Source of the DNA: Bacteroidales bacterium
Lineage (GTDB): Bacteria; Bacteroidota; Bacteroidia; Bacteroidales; VadinHA17
Length of the DNA: 14,222 nt
Assembly (NCBI GenBank): GCA_003501665.1
Contig: DNOQ01000097.1
Location: 1-14,222 of the forward strand
Direction of reading: 5' to 3'
The notes beneath the pieces are model-generated. The model searched no databases. It saw nothing but the letters and a program-made list of their open reading frames with translations, and was not told the origin of the DNA. Made by a program: the position numbers and the translations under genes. Positions within the stretch are counted from its first letter, which is position 1, and each line of letters begins with the position of its first letter. Shown piece by piece: positions 8,333-14,222 of this stretch.

Positions 8333-9900
8333 AAAAAATTACAATACTTTCAACATTAATATTAATTGCATCTCTCTTCAACACGATCCATGCTGAAATA
8401 AAAATACTTTCTCTGCAGCTTCAGACACGAGATCCTCTGACAGATCAGATCTTCACAAGGATTGAGAAGGTAGAAACATCAAAAATGGGGATTGTTATTG
8501 TTGATCCATGGAACTATCACTGGTGTATGACGGCATGTGAAAGGGTATCTGCGATGATTCCACGTTGGAATCTTGCGCTGGATGCTGCCCGTAATTCGGG
8601 TATGACAATAATCTGGGTTCCCAGTGATGTTGTAGCTGCTTATTCCGGTTATCCTCAGCGTGAGCGTGCATTAGGGACAGAGCTTCTTAAGCTTCCGATA
8701 GTAAAAGAAATGCCTCAGGCTAAATTTACACCCCCGGTCGGTAAATGTATGTGCGGGCCCGGGATTAATTGTAAGGTAAATTATGGTCATAATGCAATGA
8801 ATCCTGCTCTTAACCTGGATGAAAACGATCTCATTGCCAGTACTACAGAAGAAGTATATTCTCTTCTCAGGAGCAAAGATATTACCCATGTTATCTATAT
8901 GGGATTACATACAAATATGTGCTTGTACGGTAAACCCGGCGCATTGAAGTATCTGTGGCAGACAGGCCTTACATGTATGGTGGCCAGAGATCTGAATGAT
9001 GCCTTCACTTCATATCAGCCCGAAAAAGGATTTACCCCGGATATCGGGACTCAGCAAGTTGATGATGATCTGGAGCGTGCCGGAATACCCCTGATAAATG
9101 TTGCAGACGAATGGCAAAAAGCAGGTATGTGGGATAATAATGTGATATTTGAGACAGTCCGCATTGTTCCATGGGGAAAACCTGAACGACCTTACTTTTT
9201 TGAGAAGTCAACAATTGTAACATTGACTGCTCCTTGGCTGGGGAAAGTTGAAATACGTTATACACTCGACGGAAGTGAACCCAATAAGACTTCTTCCTTA
9301 TATACCGGTCCATTGACAATATCAGAAACAACAACCCTGCGTACAGCCGCCTTTCGGTCAGGAAAGCTGGTAAGCATTCCAACTGATGCATTTTTCATAT
9401 GTCTCCCACCATCACCATCAAAACCTGATATCATAATTGATGACCTGAACTATGTAATTGACCCCTTCGCCCAGATAAATGAAGATTTCAGCAAGTTCTT
9501 TTCTTATCCCAAAAATGGAAGATCTTATGAGGATCTCCCACTGCGAATGCGAGGTGAGATATATGAAAAAGGAATGGGATTCAGGGCTCCCTCATCTGTC
9601 AGATATAAAATAAAACCAGAATATAACCGGTTTGTTGCAAGAGCAGGAGTGGATGAAAACATGCTGGATAATTTTTACGGAGCTCTTATTGCACAGTATC
9701 CCGGCATTATCTTTCGTATTTTTATTGATGGCAGAATGATGGCTGAAAGTCCTGTTATGCGAATTTCTCAGGAACCCTGGCGCTTTGATATAAAGATACC
9801 CGAAGGGAGCAGGTTTATAAATCTTGTGTGTATGAATACAGGTTATAACAATTTATTGAACTTTGGTAACTGGGTAGATGCAGGATTTATTACAAAATAA
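8329..9900 (+). CDS. Exported isochorismatase-like cysteine hydrolase with CHB_HEX_C-like and NPCBM modules
   Basis: The 523-residue protein begins with a signal peptide (MKKITILSTLILIASLFNTIHA). Residues about 50-275 have the isochorismatase-like fold: GIVIVDPWN with candidate Asp59, NCKVNYGHN with candidate Lys149, and IYMGLHTNMCLYG with Cys198 as the likely nucleophile of the Asp-Lys-Cys triad. Asp59 and Cys198 are clear; Lys149 is a guess. Residues about 285-356 form a CHB_HEX_C/Fn3-associated type module (RYTLDGSEPN ... LYTGPLTI ... TTTLRTAAF). Residues about 365-520 are an NPCBM-like sugar-binding domain (GMGFRAPSSVRYKI, RFVARAGVDEN, FRIFIDG). The family usually hydrolyses small amides, carbamoyl compounds or vinyl ethers inside the cell; export and glycan-binding modules point to a polysaccharide-linked substrate (inference). 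It starts inside the stop of the upstream gene (ATGA), so it should be co-expressed with it. Confidence 0.85.
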   Translation: MKKITILSTLILIASLFNTIHAEIKILSLQLQTRDPLTDQIFTRIEKVETSKMGIVIVDPWNYHWCMTACERVSAMIPRWNLALDAARNSGMTIIWVPSDVVAAYSGYPQRERALGTELLKLPIVKEMPQAKFTPPVGKCMCGPGINCKVNYGHNAMNPALNLDENDLIASTTEEVYSLLRSKDITHVIYMGLHTNMCLYGKPGALKYLWQTGLTCMVARDLNDAFTSYQPEKGFTPDIGTQQVDDDLERAGIPLINVADEWQKAGMWDNNVIFETVRIVPWGKPERPYFFEKSTIVTLTAPWLGKVEIRYTLDGSEPNKTSSLYTGPLTISETTTLRTAAFRSGKLVSIPTDAFFICLPPSPSKPDIIIDDLNYVIDPFAQINEDFSKFFSYPKNGRSYEDLPLRMRGEIYEKGMGFRAPSSVRYKIKPEYNRFVARAGVDENMLDNFYGALIAQYPGIIFRIFIDGRMMAESPVMRISQEPWRFDIKIPEGSRFINLVCMNTGYNNLLNFGNWVDAGFITK

Positions 9901-9912
9901 AACTCATTTCCT

Positions 9913-9960
9913 GAATCGAAAAGACCTCTTCAGGCAGAGTAGTGTCAAACCATGGAAGAT
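9913..9960 (+). pseudogene. Short stretch resembling 3'-end pieces of the large glycosidase gene
   Basis: The bases from 9913 (gaatcgaaaagacctcttc, reading ESKRPLQAE then TAG) match positions 3799-3825 inside the first large gene (gaattgaaaagacctctcc, reading ELKRPLRAE) at about 24 of 27 positions. The following part, caggcagagtagtgtcaa (from 9931) to 9960, matches the end and trailer of that gene at 4154-4183 at about 24 of 30. This suggests debris of another copy, or of recombination between copies. The stretch is short and the alignment was done by eye. Confidence 0.4.
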
Positions 9961-10002
9961 ATCATGTTTACAGGCCAGGACTGATCCTTAAAATTACTTT
10001 AA

Positions 10003-10230
10003 AAAAATCTTGTTCTCTGGGGTGATTTTACAGATGATGAGATAATACAGTTAACAACCGGATTAAATGCGGAAGGCCTATTTATTATTGTTCACAGGGA
10101 TAGAATACCTGATTCAGAATGGGGTGGTAACTTTTGGCCCCTTGTTTTGTCGTGTTATATCCTTTCTCTGCACCCTGCCGGTAGCCACAAACTTTTATTT
10201 AACTTCGGGCAAATAAGGAGAATCTCATGA
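10003..10230 (+). pseudogene. 75-codon open protein fragment of unknown family
   Basis: After a TAA at 10000-10002 this frame stays open to a TGA at 10228-10230 that overlaps the next start as ATGA. It reads WGDFTDDEIIQLTTGLNAEG, then LFIIVHRDRIPDSEWGGNFW, and onward. The composition is protein-like (acidic helix, a hydrophobic beta-strand, few rare residues), but there is no convincing start codon, ribosome binding site or signal peptide. I do not recognise the family. It is most simply the 3' end of a gene whose 5' part was deleted, with the last 20 or so codons possibly non-homologous. It fills most of the 326-base gap between the neighbouring genes. Confidence 0.4.
10215..10220 (+). promoter_or_regulatory. 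Strong ribosome binding site for the ThuA-like gene
   Basis: The sequence aaggag ends six bases before the ATG at 10227. This is the clearest Shine-Dalgarno site in the window; most other genes here have only weak purine stretches. It supports the chosen start. Confidence 0.65.
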
Positions 10231-11228
10231 AAACAAAAATCTTATTTCTTATTTTGGTGTCTTTGTGTAACTGTATTAATATACAAAAGGGTGTGTTGGA
10301 TACTAAAAAAGTGATTTTTGTTGCAGGCACACGAAGTCATGGTTACGGTGCCCACGAACATCTTGCCGGTTGTATACTTCTTGCCCGATTGCTCGAAGAA
10401 AATATAGATAACATCGTCACCAGAGTTTATACCGGGGGATGGCCGGACGAAGAGGACGCATTCGAAGGCGCTGATGCCATCGTCATGTTTTCAGACGGTG
10501 GGCCGGGCCACATGGTCATCCCGCATCTGGAATCTCTTAACAAATATATGGAGCATGGTGTAGGGCTGGGTGTCATTCATTATGCCCTCGTAGTTCCCGC
10601 CGGCGAGGCAGGCGAATACTTCCTTCGATGGATCGGTGGATTTTTTGAAACCGACTGGTCCGTCAATCCGTTCTGGACTGCCCGGTTTGAAAAAATCCCG
10701 GAGCATAAAGTCACTAAAGGTGTTACCCCCTTCGAAATCTTTGACGAATGGTACTATCATATGAGATTCACTGATCACTCCAATAACTTTCAGCCGATCT
10801 TGTCGGCTTTGCCGCCGGCATCGACACTGACACGCAAAGACGGTCCATACGAGAACAATCCCCATGTTCGCGAAGCCGTACTCCGACGCCAGGAGCCTCA
10901 ACATCTGATGTGGCTTTATGAACGAACACAAATACCTGGTCGCGGTTTTGGGCTTACTGGAGGGCACTATCACTGGGGATGGGCTCATCCCGATTTACTG
11001 ACTGTGACGCTCAATGCGATCCTTTGGATTGCCGGTGCCGAGGTACCTGAAGAAGGATTTCCCACATCCGTCCTCACCATAGAAGAGATGGAGGCTAACC
11101 AGGATTACAACCAGCCAACCGACTTCGATCGTGACGAAATAAAGAAGCAGATCGAGGAATGGCAGTCCGGACACATCAATAAAACCAATCAACACAAAGA
11201 AAGAGGAATTCGTTCAAGGTTCAGGTAG
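10227..11228 (+). CDS. Exported ThuA-like domain protein
   Basis: The 333-residue product has a hydrophobic leader (MKTKILFLILVSLCNC) that predicts export; the cysteines do not form a clean lipobox. The rest is a single ThuA-like (glutamine-amidotransferase-like fold) domain. It begins with KVIFVAGTRSHGYGAHEH, followed by AGCILLARLL, DAIVMFSDGGPGHMV, GVGLGVIHYA and the late block GGHYHWGWAHPDLLTV with NAILWIAGAEVPEEG. The SHGYGAHEH form marks the subtype often found beside oxidoreductases in Bacteroidota and Planctomycetes. ThuA of Sinorhizobium belongs to a trehalose/maltitol utilisation pathway, but the biochemical role of this subtype is unsettled. The C-terminal 60 residues are polar and charged and look like a tail. 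The oxidoreductase that follows 61 bases later is a likely partner. A Shine-Dalgarno site six bases upstream fixes the start. Confidence 0.88.
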   Translation: MKTKILFLILVSLCNCINIQKGVLDTKKVIFVAGTRSHGYGAHEHLAGCILLARLLEENIDNIVTRVYTGGWPDEEDAFEGADAIVMFSDGGPGHMVIPHLESLNKYMEHGVGLGVIHYALVVPAGEAGEYFLRWIGGFFETDWSVNPFWTARFEKIPEHKVTKGVTPFEIFDEWYYHMRFTDHSNNFQPILSALPPASTLTRKDGPYENNPHVREAVLRRQEPQHLMWLYERTQIPGRGFGLTGGHYHWGWAHPDLLTVTLNAILWIAGAEVPEEGFPTSVLTIEEMEANQDYNQPTDFDRDEIKKQIEEWQSGHINKTNQHKERGIRSRFR

Positions 11229-11289
11229 AAATGAACGGTTAAAATTCCGGACGTTCTTTATCGGATTAATGAGATTAAAGAGAGAAACA

Positions 11290-12579
11290 ATGAAAAAAAT
11301 GAAAAAGATTAATCGCCGTTCGTTTCTGAAGCGAACTGCCGCTGCTGTGGTACCATCGATGATCCTGCCACCGATGATCCTGCCGCAAGATGCCATTGGC
11401 GCCAATGACCGTATTACATTGGGAGTAATTGGAATGGGTGATCGTGGTAGTGCCCACATCCATTCACTCTCAGCGATCAGGAAAGTACAGATTGTAGCAC
11501 TTTGTGATGTTCAGGGCGAGACTCTTAAGAGAAAGCAACAGGAGTTTAAAGCCAGATACGAGTTGAGTGATCCGGTTACCACACAAGATTTTCGTGAAAT
11601 TATATCAGACCCTTCCGTTGATGCAGTTACCATAGCAACGCCAGAGAACTGGCATGCACTTATGTCGATTGGAGCAATGAAAAACGGTAAAGATGTTTAT
11701 TGCGAAAAGGCTTTGAGTTTGACAGTGGCCGAGGGACGTGCTGTATGTGATGCAACCCGCCGTTATGGACGCATCCTGCAGGCCGGTACTCAGCAGCGTT
11801 CTGATGCGAGGTTTAGACAGGCCTGCGAGTTGTCACGTAATGGCTATCTGGGAAAGCTTAAGAAAGTAATTATAGGTGTGCCTGGCGGACACCGGATTAT
11901 AAAACTTGAACCGTCTGTGGTGCCAGCGGACATGAACTATGATCTGTGGCTGGGACCTGCTCCATACAAACCCTACCGTCAAAATCTCTGCACATATAAT
12001 TGGTATTTCTTTACCGATTATTGCGCTGGTTGGATTCAGAGTTGGGGGGTTCATCATCTGGACATAGGAATCTGGGGAGCACCGGAATTTTTGGAATCAC
12101 CCCTGGAAGTGGAGGGTAGTGCACAATTTGAACCTGAAGGTGATGCTGATGTTTCATTTTTCTGGCAGGTAAAATTTAAAACACAATCCGGATTGATCAT
12201 GGAGTTCTACGATGACAAAAGTTCCCCAACTGGTCACGGCTGTCGTTTTATAGGCGATAAAGGGCAGGTGCATGTTACACGTAGCTCTATAACTGGCTTT
12301 GAGCCCGGTATCCTGGACATTGTGATTAAACCCGGGGACGAACATCTCTACCTTTCTAACGATCATATGCAGAACTTTATTGATTGCATCCAATCGCGTC
12401 GCGATCCGGTTGCTCCTGTGGAAGCCTGCCACGCCTCAACGACCCTTTCTCTCATTGCTGATATTGCGACACGAGTCAAACGAAAAATGATGTGGAACTG
12501 GCAGAAGGAACAATTTATCGGAGATGATTTTGCTAACCGCATGCTTTCACGTACAATGCGGAAACCATGGATTCTTTAA
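11290..12579 (+). CDS. Tat-exported Gfo/Idh/MocA family oxidoreductase
   Basis: The 429-residue product starts with a twin-arginine signal, NRRSFLKRTAAA (R9, R10), followed by a hydrophobic stretch rich in Ile, Leu and Pro. An ATG at 11269 is also in frame, but the start at 11290 gives a normal Tat n-region and follows a purine-rich stretch (about 11277-11284). The Rossmann domain opens with ITLGVIGMGDRGSAH (GxGxxG, NAD(P) binding). The cofactor/substrate loop reads CEKALS (138-143) where most relatives have EKP. The substrate domain holds WGVHHLDIGIW with His255, His256 and Asp258 as likely catalytic or metal-free proton-relay residues. Tat export implies that the protein folds with its nicotinamide cofactor before crossing the membrane, as known for related glucose-fructose oxidoreductases. 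Likely role: oxidation or reduction of a sugar hydroxyl in the periplasm, acting with the flanking ThuA proteins (inference). Confidence 0.92.
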   Translation: MKKMKKINRRSFLKRTAAAVVPSMILPPMILPQDAIGANDRITLGVIGMGDRGSAHIHSLSAIRKVQIVALCDVQGETLKRKQQEFKARYELSDPVTTQDFREIISDPSVDAVTIATPENWHALMSIGAMKNGKDVYCEKALSLTVAEGRAVCDATRRYGRILQAGTQQRSDARFRQACELSRNGYLGKLKKVIIGVPGGHRIIKLEPSVVPADMNYDLWLGPAPYKPYRQNLCTYNWYFFTDYCAGWIQSWGVHHLDIGIWGAPEFLESPLEVEGSAQFEPEGDADVSFFWQVKFKTQSGLIMEFYDDKSSPTGHGCRFIGDKGQVHVTRSSITGFEPGILDIVIKPGDEHLYLSNDHMQNFIDCIQSRRDPVAPVEACHASTTLSLIADIATRVKRKMMWNWQKEQFIGDDFANRMLSRTMRKPWIL

Positions 12580-12614
12580 CCAGCAGACTTAATAACCCTA
12601 AAAAAGAAAAGAAG

Positions 12615-13991
12615 ATGAGAAAAACATACTATTCAGTTCTTACAGCTCTTGTTCTGACTGCATCCGGATGTTTACCGGGTACACAGGTTCCGGATGAAAT
12701 TGTTGAAGCTGTTTCCATAATTGCTGTCAGCAACGGTTTTCAACCGCGCAAACCTCACTATATGCTGGAGCAATTTGTTCCTGCCGTCACCACTGATAAG
12801 AAACAGCGATCTCAATTAGCCTCTGTTTTGCTTGATGCAATTACATCAGATCAAACAACCCCGGCGGGTAGAACTGTGCTTGCACAGCATCTGGCCAAAA
12901 TTGCTGATAATTCTGATCTCAGAAAGTTAAAAAGAATGCTTGGTAATCCACAAACAGAGGCTGATATTAGAATCGCACTTGGTGAAACAGCAGCCTCACA
13001 AATTAAAAGGGAGAGTTTGAAGGTCTATGAAGCGGAAATTAAAAGTAATGACCCTGCAAAACAAATTTCAGGTCTCTCCGGTATTTCTCGTTATTATCCC
13101 AAAGCAGCTCCTCAACATTGCTTAAACATGATTAACAGCGAAAATCATGCAGTTTACGCAACAGCTATACGTCTTCTGGCAGAGCTTGACGCGAATGTTT
13201 TGATGATGGAACTCTCCAGGTTAAACAAAGAGAACCAGTTAAAGGTTATGCATGTTATCGAAGAGCAGAAGCTAACAGATATAGTACCAATTGCGGAGCC
13301 TGTTATCAGGTTTAACAAAGGCGGAGAAAAGAAAGTTCTGCTGGTTACAGGACTTGAATATCCGGGCCATCCCTGGAGGGAGACTGCACCCATGTTGGCC
13401 GGCTTTCTGGCTCAGGACAAGAGGTTAGAGGTGAGTTATATCGAAGATCCCCGAATCCTGGCGCAATCTGTTCTTAACTCCTATGACGTCATCGTACTGA
13501 ATTACCAGAACCACCAGGTGCCTGCTCCGGATGGTGCACTGGCGAATTTGAAACGGGTGGTGGAAGATGGTAAGGGGCTGGTGTTGATGCACTTCGCATG
13601 TGGTGCGTTTATCGATTGGGAAACAAAGGTGGTAAACACAGAGTTTGCTGAAATTGCCGGACGAGTCTGGAATCCTAATCTGCGAGGTCACGATCCGCGC
13701 GGACTATTCAGGGTACAGATAACCGATACTGATCATCCAATTACGAAAGGTCTTACCGATTTTGATACTGACGACGAACTCTACACATGTCTCGACGGCA
13801 CTCTGCCGATTCAGGTACTGGCAACGGCAAAATCAAAAGTAGATCAGAAAGATTATCCCATGGCCTTTGTGCTGACACCAGGCAAAGGGCGCACATTCCA
13901 CTGTGTACTCGGTCATGACTTGAAAGCAATGAACGATACAGTGGGTGAGCTATACCGGCACGGTACACTATGGACAGCCAGACTGGAGTAG
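12615..13991 (+). CDS. Lipoprotein with HEAT-like repeats and a C-terminal ThuA domain
   Basis: The predicted product has 458 residues. The open frame reaches back to an ATG at 12567, which overlaps the preceding stop, but the ATG at 12615 gives a clean lipoprotein signal, RKTYYSVLTALVLTASGC (Cys19), and follows an A/G-rich stretch, so it is preferred. Residues about 60-230 are alpha-helical with HEAT-like spacing (RTVLAQHLAKIADNSDLRKL, YATAIRLLAELDANV), suggesting a binding scaffold. From about 236 to the end is a typical ThuA domain: KKVLLVTGLEYPGHPWRETA, DVIVLNYQN, GKGLVLMHFACGAFIDW, then HDPRGLFRVQITDTDHPITKG, DDELYTCLDG and GKGRTFHCVLGHD. It differs from the upstream ThuA protein in length, architecture and subtype, so the two are not recent duplicates. 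It follows the oxidoreductase by 35 bases, in an apparent operon. Confidence 0.9.
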   Translation: MRKTYYSVLTALVLTASGCLPGTQVPDEIVEAVSIIAVSNGFQPRKPHYMLEQFVPAVTTDKKQRSQLASVLLDAITSDQTTPAGRTVLAQHLAKIADNSDLRKLKRMLGNPQTEADIRIALGETAASQIKRESLKVYEAEIKSNDPAKQISGLSGISRYYPKAAPQHCLNMINSENHAVYATAIRLLAELDANVLMMELSRLNKENQLKVMHVIEEQKLTDIVPIAEPVIRFNKGGEKKVLLVTGLEYPGHPWRETAPMLAGFLAQDKRLEVSYIEDPRILAQSVLNSYDVIVLNYQNHQVPAPDGALANLKRVVEDGKGLVLMHFACGAFIDWETKVVNTEFAEIAGRVWNPNLRGHDPRGLFRVQITDTDHPITKGLTDFDTDDELYTCLDGTLPIQVLATAKSKVDQKDYPMAFVLTPGKGRTFHCVLGHDLKAMNDTVGELYRHGTLWTARLE

Positions 13992-13999
13992 ATCCGGTG

Positions 14000-14083
14000 A
14001 TGAAAAGTCAAAGAGCATACAATGATCTTCAGGGCCGCTATAAGTCAGTAATCCCATTGGTCAGGGAATCTGAAAAGAGGTAA
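14000..14083 (+). other. 27-codon open stretch after the lipoprotein gene
   Basis: The frame reads MKSQRAYNDLQGRYKSVIPL, continues VRESEKR and ends at a TAA (14081-14083). It looks like part of a helical protein, but it is too short to assign and has no clear ribosome binding site. It may be a gene remnant or chance. Nothing else is apparent between 13992 and 14084. Confidence 0.2.
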
Positions 14084-14084
14084 A

Positions 14085-14222
14085 ATGCTCCTGACAATTT
14101 GTTGTTCCGGAATTTTAAACAAATTATATGGTGTAAGCTGGATCCATGGTCTTGGCTACCAGCCACATGTCGCACTTTACGAAGATCCACTGATGCTTAA
14201 AAACAAAATGAAGGAGAAATAC
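14085..14222 (+). CDS. Possible 5' end of a gene running off the window
   Basis: An ATG at 14085 lies four bases after an aaagagg stretch (14074-14080) and opens a 46-codon frame that continues past the window end (MLLTICCSGILNKLYGVSWI then HGLGYQPHVALYEDP). It has no convincing signal peptide, and I do not recognise a family. A second in-frame ATG at 14208 could be the true start of a gene further on, with this stretch as debris. The call is weak. Confidence 0.25.
   Translation, partial: MLLTICCSGILNKLYGVSWIHGLGYQPHVALYEDPLMLKNKMKEKY

Noticed and set aside
10128..10137. taacttttgg as a Bacteroidota -7 promoter box for the ThuA gene
   Set aside because: It has one base too many against TAnnTTTG, no convincing upstream TTTG box at proper spacing, and lies within the protein-like fragment.
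10491..10988. 165-codon open frame on the minus strand inside the ThuA-like gene
   Set aside because: It lies wholly opposite a clear ThuA domain, has no recognisable motif or leader, and is explained by codon use of the sense gene.
12567..12614. ATG at 12567 as the start of the HEAT-ThuA lipoprotein
   Set aside because: It would put 16 polar residues before a complete lipoprotein signal; the ATG at 12615 fits export better.

Overview
The window most likely comes from the chromosome of a Bacteroidota species, probably a free-living or gut-type polysaccharide degrader. The evidence is an AT-leaning, glycosidase-rich cluster of exported proteins, weak Shine-Dalgarno sites before most genes, large tandem glycosidase-like proteins, a Tat-exported Gfo/Idh/MocA oxidoreductase and ThuA-domain proteins. 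All six intact genes lie on the + strand. No RNA gene, CRISPR array, integrase or transposase was seen.

Layout. Positions 87-388 hold the wreck of a GH29 alpha-L-fucosidase: leader, one catalytic-domain motif and the end of the C-terminal domain, joined by deletions and a frameshift. Next come two long tandem paralogues (407-4165 and 4550-8332), exported proteins with an (alpha/alpha)6-glycosidase look, probably the DUF4450 type. The gap between them holds a second gene fossil (a carbohydrate-binding NPCBM piece) and an inverted-repeat element with three alternating copies of one arm. The second paralogue overlaps by ATGA an exported isochorismatase-fold cysteine hydrolase that carries a CHB_HEX_C-like module and an NPCBM module (8329-9900). 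The 326-base gap after it contains a short stretch resembling a paralogue 3' end and a 75-codon open fragment that runs into the next start. Then follow a ThuA-like protein (10227-11228), a Tat-exported Gfo/Idh/MocA oxidoreductase (11290-12579) and a lipoprotein with HEAT-like repeats and a ThuA domain (12615-13991). The last 230 bases hold only short open stretches.

How it may work together (inference). The genes look like part of a glycan-utilisation locus. The two large enzymes would attack related linkages, and the glycan-anchored cysteine hydrolase may remove an amide- or ester-like substituent. The exported oxidoreductase and two different ThuA proteins resemble the thuA/thuB pairing of rhizobial disaccharide use, in which sugars are oxidised to keto forms. 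A striking feature is that all three gaps of the 5' and middle parts contain recognisable or probable gene debris. This suggests a once larger locus, at least partly built as repeated [large glycosidase]-[NPCBM protein] units, that has been pruned by deletion.
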